64,000 nucleotides of DNA from IOR16 sp963521065 (lineage in GTDB: Bacteria > Bacillota > Clostridia > Peptostreptococcales > Anaerovoracaceae), in contig CAUQTI010000006.1 in the NCBI GenBank assembly GCA_963521065.1, positions 1 to 64,000 of the forward strand, written 5' to 3'. The notes beneath the pieces are model-generated. The model had not been told where the DNA came from, ran no database searches, and saw nothing but the letters and a program-made list of their open reading frames with translations. Shown here in pieces: positions 16,566-26,129 of the stretch; position 1 is the first letter of the stretch; every line of letters starts with the position of its first letter. The translations under genes were made by a program, and so were the position numbers.

Positions 16566-18296
16566 ATGGAGAAAGAACAGCTGAAAAAATTAATTGATGT
16601 TGCGGCAGGGCGCATTCCCGCGGACATTGTAATAAAAAATTGTAAGGTGATTGATGTATATAACGGTGCAATCATCGAAGGAGACATTGCACTTTGCGGA
16701 GAATGGATTGCAGGAGTAGGTGACTATACGGGAATCCGGGAAATGGATGCGGCAGGAAGGTACGCCGCACCGGGCCTGATTGACAGTCATATCCATGTGG
16801 AATCGTCTTATGTAAGTCCGGAAGAGCTGGGACGGTTGGTGGTACCGCATGGAACTACCACCATCATTGCAGACCCGCATGAAATTGTAAATGTACGAGG
16901 GCTGGATGGGCTTGAATATATGATAAAGGCTTCTGCGGGAACCGCGCTGGATATTAAATGGATGCTGCCTTCCTGTGTACCGGCAACGCCGTGGGAGCAT
17001 TCCGGTGCCGTCATTGATGCGACGGCAATGGAAGGACCGATTAAGAGCAAAAGCATTCTGGGTCTGGGAGAATTTATGGATTTTCCTGGAGTCATTCATG
17101 CAAATGATGCAATTTTGGAGAAGCTTTTGACGGCCAAGCGACAGGGAAAACCAATTGACGGACACAGCCCCGGTGTGGCGGGAATGGAGCTGAATGCGTA
17201 TGCGGCAGCTCGTATTCATACGGATCATGAATGCGCTACGGCGGAAGAACTCCGTGACCGGACAGCAAGAGGTATGTATGTCTTACTTCGTCAAGGGTCT
17301 GCTTGTCATAATCTGAGAGAACTGTTGAAAGGGGTTACTCCATTTAACAGCAGGCGTTGCCTGCTTTGCGCAGACGACTGTCAGCCGAGGACGATTCTGA
17401 GCCTGGGACATTTGGACAATCATCTTCGCATTTGCGTGGAGGAAGGACTCGACCCGCTTATGGCGATACAGATGGCGAGCTTAAATGCAGCTGAATGCTT
17501 TGGACTGGAAGATCGTGGAGCAATCGCACCGGGTCTGCGTGCGGATATTGTGCTGCTCGATGACTTAAAGGAATTCAACGTACAAAACGTTTTTATTGCA
17601 GGAAAAGAAGTTGCACGAGATGGAGAATACGCGCTTGCCATGCAGCGCCACGATATTTCTGCAGCGAAAGGCAGCTTCCACGTCAAAGAATTTTCGAAAG
17701 AAAAATTGAAACTGACAATTCATTCGGAAAAAGCACATGTTATTAAAATCTTACCGGGTGGTGTTGTGACAGGAAAAGAAGTCGCGGCAGTCAAACGGGA
17801 CGAAAAAGATGAATTTTTATATGACTTGTCAAAAGATATCGTAAAAATTGCGGTGGTGGAACGCCATCAAAACACGGGAAATGTAGCAGTTGCCTTATTA
17901 AAGGGCTATGGAATCAAAGCGGGTGCCGTTGCACTTTCGATTGCACATGATTCTCACAATATTATTGTTGTGGGGGTGAGTGACGAAGAAATGGCATATG
18001 CGGTAGAACAGTTAATTCAGCAGGATGGAGGAATCGTTCTGACGAAAGACCAAAAGGTACTTGAACAGATGCCGATGCCGATTGCAGGATTGATGAGCGA
18101 TCAAAGCGGTGAATGGGTTGATGCAAAATTGACTCGCATTCATGAAGCTGCACATCAGATTCTTGAAGTAAATGCAGACGTTGAACCGATTATGACCCTT
18201 TGCTTTATGTCACTGGCTGTAATTCCGGAATTAAAGCTGACTGATATGGGACTTTTTGACGTGACAAAATTTGATTTTATAAAAATTGAGGCTTAA
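16566..18296 (+). CDS. ade: Adenine deaminase
   Basis: A 576-residue canonical Ade that converts adenine to hypoxanthine plus ammonia using a dinuclear metal centre. Visible motifs are PGLIDSHIHVESS (H75, H77), ADPHE (102-106), GLGEFMD with the bridging Glu, GHSPG (H200), HTDHE, CADD and the C-terminal MPIAGLMSD segment. The start follows AAAAGGAGAGAGCAAA, only 15 bases after the upstream paralogue, and a permease follows within 50 bases. The operon therefore imports and deaminates purines for nitrogen or salvage. Confidence 0.95.
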   Translation: MEKEQLKKLIDVAAGRIPADIVIKNCKVIDVYNGAIIEGDIALCGEWIAGVGDYTGIREMDAAGRYAAPGLIDSHIHVESSYVSPEELGRLVVPHGTTTIIADPHEIVNVRGLDGLEYMIKASAGTALDIKWMLPSCVPATPWEHSGAVIDATAMEGPIKSKSILGLGEFMDFPGVIHANDAILEKLLTAKRQGKPIDGHSPGVAGMELNAYAAARIHTDHECATAEELRDRTARGMYVLLRQGSACHNLRELLKGVTPFNSRRCLLCADDCQPRTILSLGHLDNHLRICVEEGLDPLMAIQMASLNAAECFGLEDRGAIAPGLRADIVLLDDLKEFNVQNVFIAGKEVARDGEYALAMQRHDISAAKGSFHVKEFSKEKLKLTIHSEKAHVIKILPGGVVTGKEVAAVKRDEKDEFLYDLSKDIVKIAVVERHQNTGNVAVALLKGYGIKAGAVALSIAHDSHNIIVVGVSDEEMAYAVEQLIQQDGGIVLTKDQKVLEQMPMPIAGLMSDQSGEWVDAKLTRIHEAAHQILEVNADVEPIMTLCFMSLAVIPELKLTDMGLFDVTKFDFIKIEA

Positions 18297-18343
18297 TAGA
18301 ATGGTTCTGAAAGCTGAAAAAATACATCAGAGGAGAGTGACTT

Positions 18344-19909
18344 ATGATAAAAACGGAAAGGCATTTACCGTTATTTAACCGAGGCGACATCGGTGGATTA
18401 ACGTATATACTGACGAATAATATTGTAAATTATATCATTGTGATTGCAACCTTGTCCGGGGTGCTGGGATGGCCGGATGAACTCGTATACGGGCGTGTGA
18501 TACCGGGGATGTCAATGGGACTTTTGGCAGGTGGCTTATATTACGCTTATATGGCATATAAGCTGGCCAAAAAGGAAGGGAGAAGCGACGTAACGGCATT
18601 GCCGTCCGGTGTGTCAACGCCAGCAATGTTCGTTATGCTGTACGGTGTGATTATGCCGCTTCATTATTCGTTGAATGATCCGGAGCTTGCGTGGTCTGCC
18701 GCAGTGGCAGCTTGTTTTATCGGTGGAATGGTAGAATTCTGCGGCGGCTTAATTGGGCCGTGGCTGAAAAAACGGATTCCCCGCGCGGCGCTTTTAGGGA
18801 CGGTGGCCGGAATCGGATTTATCTGGATGGCAACACAGGGCGTCTTTGATTTATTCGGCGATCCGATCGTCGGACTCCCGATTTTGCTGGTAGGAATGAT
18901 TGGTGTTTTCGGCGGATATCTTTTCCCGAAAAAGATTCCCCCTTTTGTCGTTGCTATCGTTGGAGGAATTGTATATGCGCTGTTGATTGGCCGTACGCAC
19001 ATTGATTTTTCTGGGATTGGCTTCTTTGTGCCAAACCCTAAAAATTCAATTCAGGCTTTAATCAATGGATTTGCGGTAGTAATTCCTTACCTGACTATCA
19101 TTATACCAATTGAAATTTATAATTTTATTGAAACAATGGACAATGTGGAGGCGGCAAATGTAGCAGGGGATGCTTACAGCATCAGAGAAGCGCAGTTTAC
19201 CGACGGAATATGCACGATGATTTCGGCACTGTTTGGTGGTGTTGTGCCAAACACTGTGTGGCTTGGTCATGCCGGACTAAAAAAATCCGGTGCAAGTATG
19301 GGATTTTCTTGGCTGGGAGGTATTTTGCTTGCAATGGCGGGTGTTTTCGGCCTTTTCACAACGTTTAGTGCCCTGGTTCCGCCTGCAATCGCGGCTATCA
19401 CTTATTTGTGGTGCTCCATCGTCATGCTTTCACAGGCTTTCCGTGCTTGCGATAAAAGGCACTATGCAGGAATCGGAATCGCGATGGTACCTCCAATTGC
19501 AGATTTCTTGTTTACGCAGGTAACCGGAGCGGTGGGCCTTGCAAATATATGGACGGAGACACTGCCTTCTGGGTTAGTTGGCTACGGCGGCGAGGTGTCA
19601 AGAAGCCTTGCAGAATCCGGTGTTATGTGGAATGGTGTGCCGGCTGTAAAGTCCGGAGCAATCATTATCGGAATTATTTTGGGTACGCTGACCGTATTCA
19701 TCATTGATAAGCGCTTGGATAAAGCAGGGTTAACTGCTTTGGCAGGAGCGGCACTTTCCTTCTTCGGATTTATTCACAGTGCTGCATTGGGGTTTTTCCC
19801 AAGATCCCCGTTTATGATTGGCTATCTGATTATGGCCGTTCTATGCTTTATTCTTCATTCGGGGCGTAACAAATGGTTCGATGCACCAGATGATTTTGAT
19901 TATGTATAA
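18344..19909 (+). CDS. NCS2-family purine/xanthine permease (AzgA-like)
   Basis: A 521-residue transporter with about 12-14 hydrophobic segments. The N-terminal half carries RGDIGGLTYILTNNIVNYII and TALPSGVSTPAMF. The second half carries the substrate-site region IPIEIYNFIETMDNVEAA and FGGVVPNTVWLGHAGLKKSGA, as in the AzgA/UraA fold. AGGAGAGTGACTT precedes the ATG. Position after two deaminase genes argues for uptake of adenine or a related purine by proton symport. A terminator follows at once. Confidence 0.88.
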   Translation: MIKTERHLPLFNRGDIGGLTYILTNNIVNYIIVIATLSGVLGWPDELVYGRVIPGMSMGLLAGGLYYAYMAYKLAKKEGRSDVTALPSGVSTPAMFVMLYGVIMPLHYSLNDPELAWSAAVAACFIGGMVEFCGGLIGPWLKKRIPRAALLGTVAGIGFIWMATQGVFDLFGDPIVGLPILLVGMIGVFGGYLFPKKIPPFVVAIVGGIVYALLIGRTHIDFSGIGFFVPNPKNSIQALINGFAVVIPYLTIIIPIEIYNFIETMDNVEAANVAGDAYSIREAQFTDGICTMISALFGGVVPNTVWLGHAGLKKSGASMGFSWLGGILLAMAGVFGLFTTFSALVPPAIAAITYLWCSIVMLSQAFRACDKRHYAGIGIAMVPPIADFLFTQVTGAVGLANIWTETLPSGLVGYGGEVSRSLAESGVMWNGVPAVKSGAIIIGIILGTLTVFIIDKRLDKAGLTALAGAALSFFGFIHSAALGFFPRSPFMIGYLIMAVLCFILHSGRNKWFDAPDDFDYV

Positions 19910-19940
19910 GGAATTTAAGCAAAAATAAAATTGAAAAAGG

Positions 19941-19983
19941 AGCGTCCTGGATCAACGATTCCGTTGACAGGCGCTTTTTTTAT
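19941..19983 (+). terminator. Intrinsic terminator of the purine operon
   Basis: AGCGTCCTG and CAGGCGCT, with an inner ATCAACG/CGTTGA extension, form the stem, followed by seven T. Confidence 0.8.
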
Positions 19984-20120
19984 AGCGTAGCAGAAAAGCA
20001 AGGGTAGGAAAATATGATAAAAAATCGGCTTTTCAGGATTGAATTTCAAGGATGGGAAAAGGGATTGCAAGAAGTTGAAAGAAAAAATGATTAAATATTC
20101 TGAAAAAAATGTCGATTTTT

Positions 20121-20136
20121 GAACTATTTTAGGTTC
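20121..20136. promoter_or_regulatory. Candidate activator site upstream of the sigma-54 promoter
   Basis: GAACTATTTTAGGTTC is an inverted repeat about 195 bases before the sigma-54 -12 element, with a further GAACC at 20154. Distance and symmetry fit a bacterial enhancer-binding-protein site. The activator is not in this window. The remainder of 19984-20469 is AT-rich without ORFs. Confidence 0.4.
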
Positions 20137-20315
20137 TAATGAATTTTACATACGAACCGATTTGTACTCAAAATGAAAAAATATGAAAAAATTTCAAATT
20201 GAATTTCTTAATAATTCATTTAGTAAAAGAAATTATTTTTGGGATACTAATATATAGTCAGAAAAGATTTCTGTTTTTTTGAAAATTATTAAGTGAAATT
20301 ATTATCTGCAATAAA

Positions 20316-20334
20316 TTGGCACAGGTCTTGCTTA
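20316..20334 (+). promoter_or_regulatory. Sigma-54 promoter for kdd
   Basis: TTGGCACAGGTCTTGCTTA fits the -24/-12 consensus TGGCAC-N5-TTGC exactly, with the required GG-to-GC spacing, about 135 bases before kdd. Sigma-54 transcription needs an ATP-driven activator, implying substrate-controlled lysine degradation. Confidence 0.85.
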
Positions 20335-20469
20335 ATATAAAGCGGCAAACAAAAAAAGGTTTTTGCAGTAAAAAATTTACGAGCTTCTTTTGAAGCTGCA
20401 CTAATATAAATGATTCTGACAAAAGCTGATACTAACAACAAATGAAAACAATATGAAGGAGGATTTATT

Positions 20470-21501
20470 ATGAAAAAAGGTTGTCCATATGGAACACACA
20501 GAGTAATTTCACCGAAGGGAGTGCTTCCGCAGCCTGCAGATGTGATTGATAATACAATGGAGATTTACGACAATGAGGTTCTGATTGATGTAATGACATT
20601 AAACATTGACTCTGCATCCTTCACGGAAATTGAAAAGCGTGCAGGCGGAGAAATCGAAGGAATCAAGAATATGATTTTGGAGATTGTTGAAAAAGCAGGA
20701 AAAATGAAAAACCCGTGGACAGGTTCCGGCGGTATGCTGATTGGTACTATTAAGGAAATCGGTCCTAATTTTGAAGGAGACTTAAAGGTTGGAGATAAAA
20801 TTGCAACTTTAGTATCCCTTTCTCTTACTCCTTTAAAGATTGATGAAATTTTAGACATCCGTCCGGATATCGACCAGGTTGATATTAAAGGACAGGCAAT
20901 CTTATTCCAGAGCGGCTTGTATGCAAAGCTTCCGGATGATATTCCGCAGAGCTTGGCACTTTCTGCTTTAGATGTTGCTGGCGCACCGGCACAGACTGCA
21001 AAGTTTGCAAAGGTAGGAAATACAGTTGTTATCGTGGGCGGCGGCGGAAAAGCTGGAATGTTGGTTACTTACGAAGCAAAGAAGAGAGTAGGCATCACTG
21101 GTAAGGTAATCGTAATCGACGGCTTAGAGAGCGCAATTAACCGTGCAAAGAAGCTTGGCTATGCAGATGAATATGTTCTTGCAGATGCAACAGATGCAAT
21201 GGAAGTTTACAGAATCGTCTCCGAGCTTACAGATGGAAAGCTTGCAGACCTTGTAATCAACTGTGTAAATATTGAAAATACAGAAATGTCTTGTATCCTT
21301 TCTTGCAAGCAGCACGGAATGGTATACCTGTTCTCCATGGCAACAAGCTTTACAAAGGCAGCTTTAGGAGCAGAAGGCGTAAGCAAGGACGTTGAATTAA
21401 TCATCGGAAATGGCTACTGTGAAGGCCATGCGGAAATTACGCTTCAGGAATTAAGAGAAAGTGAACCGATTCGTCAGATGTTCCAGGAGCTTTACGCTTA
21501 A
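20470..21501 (+). CDS. kdd: L-erythro-3,5-diaminohexanoate dehydrogenase
   Basis: The 343-residue sequence matches what I know of Kdd: CPYGTHRVISPKGVLPQPA at the start and a nucleotide-binding GGGGKAGML in VVIVGGGGKAGMLVTYEA. It oxidatively deaminates L-erythro-3,5-diaminohexanoate to 5-amino-3-oxohexanoate with NAD, a step in anaerobic lysine fermentation to acetate and butyrate. The usual partners (kamA, kamDE, kce, kal) are not adjacent. AAGGAGGATTTATT precedes the ATG. Codon use is strongly biased (TTA, GCA, AAG), as in highly expressed genes. A sigma-54 promoter lies upstream and a terminator downstream. Confidence 0.92.
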   Translation: MKKGCPYGTHRVISPKGVLPQPADVIDNTMEIYDNEVLIDVMTLNIDSASFTEIEKRAGGEIEGIKNMILEIVEKAGKMKNPWTGSGGMLIGTIKEIGPNFEGDLKVGDKIATLVSLSLTPLKIDEILDIRPDIDQVDIKGQAILFQSGLYAKLPDDIPQSLALSALDVAGAPAQTAKFAKVGNTVVIVGGGGKAGMLVTYEAKKRVGITGKVIVIDGLESAINRAKKLGYADEYVLADATDAMEVYRIVSELTDGKLADLVINCVNIENTEMSCILSCKQHGMVYLFSMATSFTKAALGAEGVSKDVELIIGNGYCEGHAEITLQELRESEPIRQMFQELYA

Positions 21502-21566
21502 TTTGCAGCAGAAAATGAATATAAGATAAAAATCGCTTGTACACCATTGAATCGATATTTTATTCT

Positions 21567-21606
21567 AAACGTAGGCAGGAAACACTTCTTGCCTACGTTT
21601 TTTTAG
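21567..21606 (+). terminator. Intrinsic terminator after kdd
   Basis: AAACGTAGGCA pairs with TGCCTACGTTT, then T-run. It is convergent with the following minus-strand gene and symmetrical enough to serve both. Confidence 0.85.
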
Positions 21607-21614
21607 TTCTTGTA

Positions 21615-21944
21615 TCAAAGGCATTCTGCCAATCCGATTAATATGCCGATGGCACGCTCTTTCTTATTTTGAGGCATGCGCCGAAAGACTTCCAAAAGTT
21701 CCAGCTCGTCCGCCGTAAAATGATTGATTACCAATTCGTTCACGGGCGTTCGTACATTTGTCAAATCTAATAGAAAATCGCTTGAAACATGAAAAATATC
21801 ACATATTTTTAAAAGTGTTTGTATACTGGGGTATGACTTCCCGATTTCATAAGCGCTGATAGATACCTGATCTACACCTACCTTCATTCCTAAATTAAGC
21901 TGATTCATCTTTCGTTCTATTCTCATTTTTTTTAAATTTTTCAT
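21615..21944 (-). CDS. Xre-family regulator with C-terminal extension
   Basis: A 109-residue protein. The helix-turn-helix is at about 5-58 (MRIERKMNQLNLGMKVGVDQ, then VSISAYEIGKSYPSIQTLLKI), followed by FHVSSDFLLDLTN and a helical tail (LELLEVFRRMPQNKKERAIG) typical of Xre proteins that end in a small dimerisation helix. It is divergent from a chemoreceptor gene. The 250-base gap holds an imperfect palindrome at 22011-22039 (AAAGTTATA...TTATACTTT) that could be its operator. Control of itself and perhaps the chemoreceptor is inferred. Confidence 0.85.
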   Translation of the reverse strand: MKNLKKMRIERKMNQLNLGMKVGVDQVSISAYEIGKSYPSIQTLLKICDIFHVSSDFLLDLTNVRTPVNELVINHFTADELELLEVFRRMPQNKKERAIGILIGLAECL

Positions 21945-22010
21945 CTTGGTCCCTCCAAATAAAAGTTATATTTATAATTGTATTGGTTGAGCTTGTACTT
22001 TATAGAAGTT

Positions 22011-22039
22011 AAAGTTATAATAGTATAGGTTATACTTTA
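22011..22039. promoter_or_regulatory. Imperfect palindrome between xre and chemoreceptor genes
   Basis: AAAGTTATAATAGTATAG followed by GTTATACTTTA is an imperfect inverted repeat. AAAGTTATA-like half-sites recur at 21962. It is a candidate operator for the divergent Xre regulator. Confidence 0.35.
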
Positions 22040-22194
22040 ATTATTGGATAATTCACAATTTGAGAAAAAGCTTCATTATTATAGTTTACTTTTTCTCCCA
22101 TTTTATCTGATTAATATAGCCGTAACGTTATAAGCTGAAACAAGTATTATGCTGAAAATCATAGAACGCGTGGATTTAAGGAGGTTTGGTTTAA

Positions 22195-23991
22195 ATGATG
22201 AAAAATTTAAAGTTGAATATGAAGCTTACAGTAAGTTTTGGAATTATTCTATTAATGCTGTTGTTCAGCTGTGGGGTTGCTATGCTTAATTTAACGGCGA
22301 TGGGGCAGCAGATTAAGGAGTTTTCTACGCGAACAGTACCGAATACAGGCTATGTATGGCAGATGAGAAGAAATATGGTGTCGGTAGAGCGGAACCTGCT
22401 TGCGGCATTGGCTGAGGAAGATGAAAAAGCGATTGAAGAGTACCTTGCTTCTGCAGAGCAGGATGCGCAGGGCGTATATAACACAGTTACACTTTTAAGA
22501 AAAAATACACAGGTTGATGCAGGCATTTTTACAGAATTAGACGATTATTTAGATAAGCTCGGAAACGTCCGGACAACAATAGAAAAAGCGTTGAAGAGCG
22601 GACAAGACCAAGAAGCATACAATATCTATAAAAACGAATATGAGCCGCTTTTTCAAGAAAGTGCACCGATTTTTATTAAAATATCAGACAGTGAAGTGCA
22701 GTTAGGCGATGAACGCTGTGAAACAGCGACGAAGACCTTGTATATAAGCATTGTAATTTTAATCCTTGCAGTAATTTTCTCGGTTTTGATAACCTTACTG
22801 GTAATAAGAGCAATCAAGAAGGCGATATTAACACCGATCCAAGAAATTAATACTGCGGCGCAGGAACTGATGCAAGGGCATTTTCATGCTAAAATTACAT
22901 ACGAAAGCAAGGATGAGCTTGGAGAATTAGCAGAAGCAATGCGCGTTTTGATGTGTACCATTATAGGAATCATCAAAGATTTGGATTATGGACTCAGTGA
23001 AATCGGGAAAGGTAATTTTACGGCGGAAAGCAAAGCAGGTGACTTGTTTGTCGGAGAATTTTCCGGGTTAAAAAGCTCTATGGAACGGATTATTTGTCAG
23101 CTGTCTGATACACTTTTGAACATTACTCAGGCATCCGAGCAGGTTGCAATTGGCTCGGAGCAGGTATCCGGCGGAGCACAGGAGCTTTCACAAGGGGCGA
23201 GCGAGCAAGCAGCATCAATCGAAGAAGTCCTCACGATGATGAATAAGATATCAGAGCACATTCAAAAGAATGCGCAGGATGCGAACAACGGAAAATTAAG
23301 CGCGCAAGAGGTAGGAAATCTTATTGTGCAGAGCAATGAGCTTATGCGGCAGATGAGTGATGCAATGGATGAAATCAGCAGCAGCTCCAGTGAAATCGGT
23401 AAAATCATTAAAAGCATTGATGATATTGCATTTCAGACCAATATACTCGCTTTGAATGCAGCGGTTGAGGCTGCACGAGCAGGTGAAGCAGGAAAAGGAT
23501 TTGCTGTCGTTGCAGATGAAGTGAGGAATCTCGCCGGAAAATCTGCGGAAAGTGCAAAGAGTACAGCGGAGTTGATTGAAAATAGTATACATGCGGTTTC
23601 CAAGGGTGTGGAAGTGATGCAGAAAACAGCAGATTCACTTGAAGAAGTTGTTCATAAGGCAGACGATGTTAACCTTGTGATTGATGAAATTGCGCGCACT
23701 TCTGAAGAGCAGGCCGCTTCCGTTGAGCAGGTGGCGCAAGCCATTGATCAGATTTCGCAAGTGGTACAGACGAATTCGGCAACGGCAGAGGAAAGTGCCG
23801 CAGCAAGCGAAGAGCTGTCCGGTCAGTCTAATTTTCTAAAGAGCCTGGTTGCGCAATTTGAAATCAGAGGAGAAAAGCATGTTCCGAAAAATGGCTTTGA
23901 TACAGAGTTCAAAAAGGGCAGCACTCGCTATGAGGAAATAGGGTATCAAGAAAAAGAAGAAAATGGAACCTCTGACGGAAAATACGAATAG
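22195..23991 (+). CDS. Methyl-accepting chemotaxis protein (4HB sensor)
   Basis: A 598-residue chemoreceptor. A first membrane segment (about 11-33) is followed by a four-helix-bundle ligand domain (about 35-180), a second membrane segment (about 182-205), HAMP (about 206-260) and a long cytoplasmic coiled coil. The conserved hairpin tip is DDIAFQTNILALNAAVEAARAG. Methylation-type Glu/Gln pairs appear in EQAASIEEV and EQAASVEQV. It should signal through CheA/CheW, though none are encoded here. The extracellular domain gives no clear ligand. It is paralogous to the receptor at 36928-38718. GGAGG precedes the ATG, and a strong terminator follows. Confidence 0.95.
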   Translation: MMKNLKLNMKLTVSFGIILLMLLFSCGVAMLNLTAMGQQIKEFSTRTVPNTGYVWQMRRNMVSVERNLLAALAEEDEKAIEEYLASAEQDAQGVYNTVTLLRKNTQVDAGIFTELDDYLDKLGNVRTTIEKALKSGQDQEAYNIYKNEYEPLFQESAPIFIKISDSEVQLGDERCETATKTLYISIVILILAVIFSVLITLLVIRAIKKAILTPIQEINTAAQELMQGHFHAKITYESKDELGELAEAMRVLMCTIIGIIKDLDYGLSEIGKGNFTAESKAGDLFVGEFSGLKSSMERIICQLSDTLLNITQASEQVAIGSEQVSGGAQELSQGASEQAASIEEVLTMMNKISEHIQKNAQDANNGKLSAQEVGNLIVQSNELMRQMSDAMDEISSSSSEIGKIIKSIDDIAFQTNILALNAAVEAARAGEAGKGFAVVADEVRNLAGKSAESAKSTAELIENSIHAVSKGVEVMQKTADSLEEVVHKADDVNLVIDEIARTSEEQAASVEQVAQAIDQISQVVQTNSATAEESAAASEELSGQSNFLKSLVAQFEIRGEKHVPKNGFDTEFKKGSTRYEEIGYQEKEENGTSDGKYE

Positions 23992-24012
23992 AATAAAACG
24001 TTAAGAATACTA

Positions 24013-24065
24013 TAAAAAGGTTCTGTATTGCATGGATAAATCGTGCAAGCAGAACCTTTTTTATT
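24013..24065 (+). terminator. Intrinsic terminator between chemoreceptor and activase operon
   Basis: AAAAGGTTCTG pairs with CAGAACCTTTT and is followed by T. The preceding A-rich tract lets it act for the converging minus-strand operon too. Confidence 0.85.
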
Positions 24066-24095
24066 TGCAAGGAAACGATAGGGGGATGGAAGCAA

Positions 24096-25064
24096 TTAAG
24101 CATTTTTTAATGTTTGCTGCTCCGGTTTCCCGTTTGTACAGCGATTTCCCCACGCATCGATTAAGATACCATCTTTATAAAAGCATATGATTTCACAGCG
24201 ATTTGGGCAGCGCTTGCAATCATAGCCTATTGTTTGATATTCGATTTCAGCAAGATCCAGAGAAAATGATGTATCACCTTTTGCTTTTTTTGATAGAACC
24301 GCAGCTCCCAAAGCACCCATTAGGTGTGAATTGGAGTCAACGTAAATCTTTTCATTAATCGCCTCTTCAAATGCACGGATTACGCCGTGATTTTTGCTGA
24401 CTCCGCCTTGAAAGACAACCGGAGAAGTAATTCTTTTCCCTTTTCCCACATTGTTTAAATAATTCGAAACGACCGCTGTGCAAAGTCCGGCGATGATGTC
24501 CTCTTTCTTATGGCCAATCTGCGCTTTGTGAACCATATCTGATTCGGCGAATACCGTACATCTTGCAGCAAGTCTGGAAGGATTTTTTGAAGTCAGAGCA
24601 ATTTCTCCAAATTCTGCGACGTCCATTCCGAGGCGTTTGGCTTGGGAAGAAAGAAAGGATCCGGTCCCCGCTGCGCAAATTGTGTTCATTGCATAATCAA
24701 CAACAACGCCGTCATCAATCAGAATTATTTTCGAGTCCTGACCGCCAATTTCAAAAATGGTCCGAACATCAGGAAAAATGGATAGAGTACCGATCGCATG
24801 TGCGGTAATTTCGTTTTTTATTACCTTAGCACCAAGCATTGTGCCAATGAGTTTTCTGGCGGAGCCGGTCGTACCGATTGAGGCAATTTTAATTTCGCTT
24901 TCATTAATCTGCTTCTTGAGAGAAGCGGCTACCTTTTTCACTGCACCGATGGGATCCCCCTCTGTCCAAAGATAGTCAGAAGCCAGAATCTGATTCTGCT
25001 CGTCAATAATAACACCTTTTGTCGAAATGGATCCGGTGTCAACTCCTAGATAAGCTGTCTGCAT
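24096..25064 (-). CDS. 2-hydroxyacyl-CoA dehydratase-type activase (BadF/BcrA/HgdC ATPase)
   Basis: A 322-residue ASKHA ATPase: phosphate loops GVDTGSISTKG (7-17) and IGGQDSK (106-112), and the two cysteines C130 (NTICAAGTGSF) and C169 (AARCTVF) that hold a [4Fe-4S] cluster between two HgdC-type subunits. Such activases inject an electron into a dehydratase or benzoyl-CoA reductase at the cost of ATP. An extra C-terminal Cys-rich stretch (CKRCPNRCEIICF) is not in HgdC and resembles the large DUF2229-containing activases. It is the last gene of a three-gene minus-strand operon; its start overlaps the preceding gene by 19 bases, with AAAGGAGCAAGAAAC upstream. No dehydratase subunits are adjacent, so the partner is unknown. 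Confidence 0.9.
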   Translation of the reverse strand: MQTAYLGVDTGSISTKGVIIDEQNQILASDYLWTEGDPIGAVKKVAASLKKQINESEIKIASIGTTGSARKLIGTMLGAKVIKNEITAHAIGTLSIFPDVRTIFEIGGQDSKIILIDDGVVVDYAMNTICAAGTGSFLSSQAKRLGMDVAEFGEIALTSKNPSRLAARCTVFAESDMVHKAQIGHKKEDIIAGLCTAVVSNYLNNVGKGKRITSPVVFQGGVSKNHGVIRAFEEAINEKIYVDSNSHLMGALGAAVLSKKAKGDTSFSLDLAEIEYQTIGYDCKRCPNRCEIICFYKDGILIDAWGNRCTNGKPEQQTLKNA

Positions 25065-26128
25065 GTTTCTTGCTCCTTTCTCATTAAAAGCATATCATAA
25101 AAGGCTTCGAGCCTTGTTTTTACGCCAGTTTCCGAGGTCTGTGAATCAAAGCTGAAATAAAGCACTGGTATTTTATAGTCATTGCTTATCCTTTGCAGCA
25201 TGGGCATTGCGTTTACTTCCGGTGTGCAGCCAAACGGCTTGATATGAATTAGACCGTCGTAATTTTGCATTGCCAGATACTGTGCCCGTTCCACACTGTC
25301 AGTCCCGTCCGCACCGATGGCATATTTTAAGTACCGACCTGCGGATTGTAATATCTTCTTTTCCAGTTTTGATTTTTTTAATAAAAAAGTCACCGTAATA
25401 AAGCGGCTTACTTGAATCTGCTGTGAGGAGAGTTCCTTTTCAATGAAAAAGCTGCTAAATGGCTCCATAAGGGAGTAAAGCTCCCCTATGATTCCTATTT
25501 TTAAACATTCATCCGGCTTATTTATTTTGACCGCTGAAAGTTTAGAAACATATCGTGTACGAAGATTTCTCAGCTGGGAAAAGCGGCTCGTCGTTTTTAA
25601 ATTATCGAGAAACTGATGGTGAAGGAGTTCAAAGCTTCCCTGTGTTTCTTCAAATCCAATATTTTCACGGATGCGGCTTTCAAAATCATCCAATGCTTTA
25701 ATCATCTGCAAAGCGAGAAGAAAAATTTGAATGAATTTTGGAAAGGAGACCGTACTTCCCATGCTTTTACAGAGGCGGTAAAGTTTGAAAGGGTTGAAGC
25801 TTCCCCACTTTACCCTTATAAATTCAAACTCATATCCTAAGTCACGCAGGATTTTTTCCTGAATTTCTGCATAGTATCCATATCGACAGCCGCCGCATGC
25901 CTGTATCAGGATGTTTGCTCCATTTTCCAGTGCTTCAATATAATTTCCGAGATTATATTTAAATGGTACGCATACGAAATCAGGGCTGTATTTATTCCCC
26001 AGCTCTAAAGTACGCTTCGTTATTTTCGGAGCAGAAACCACAGTATCCTCGCAAAAAAGCAGCTTTAAGAGGGTTTCGATGGGCACATGATAATTTCCGA
26101 TATGAGGAAAAGAAATAATTTTATTCAT
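25046..26128 (-). CDS. Activase-associated protein, dehydratase-like/DUF2229-type (360 aa)
   Basis: A 360-residue soluble protein related to the C-terminal parts of large acyl-CoA dehydratase activases. Cysteine motifs ACGGCRYGYY (about 78-87) and PFGCTPEVNAMP (about 298-309) are the kind that ligate iron-sulfur clusters in HgdB/BcrB-like folds. It lies one base after the upstream paralogue-like gene and overlaps the activase gene. Together the three genes look like an exploded version of the roughly 1,400-residue activase. The reaction supported is unknown. Confidence 0.72.
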   Translation of the reverse strand: MNKIISFPHIGNYHVPIETLLKLLFCEDTVVSAPKITKRTLELGNKYSPDFVCVPFKYNLGNYIEALENGANILIQACGGCRYGYYAEIQEKILRDLGYEFEFIRVKWGSFNPFKLYRLCKSMGSTVSFPKFIQIFLLALQMIKALDDFESRIRENIGFEETQGSFELLHHQFLDNLKTTSRFSQLRNLRTRYVSKLSAVKINKPDECLKIGIIGELYSLMEPFSSFFIEKELSSQQIQVSRFITVTFLLKKSKLEKKILQSAGRYLKYAIGADGTDSVERAQYLAMQNYDGLIHIKPFGCTPEVNAMPMLQRISNDYKIPVLYFSFDSQTSETGVKTRLEAFYDMLLMRKEQETCRQLI

Positions 26129-26129
26129 T

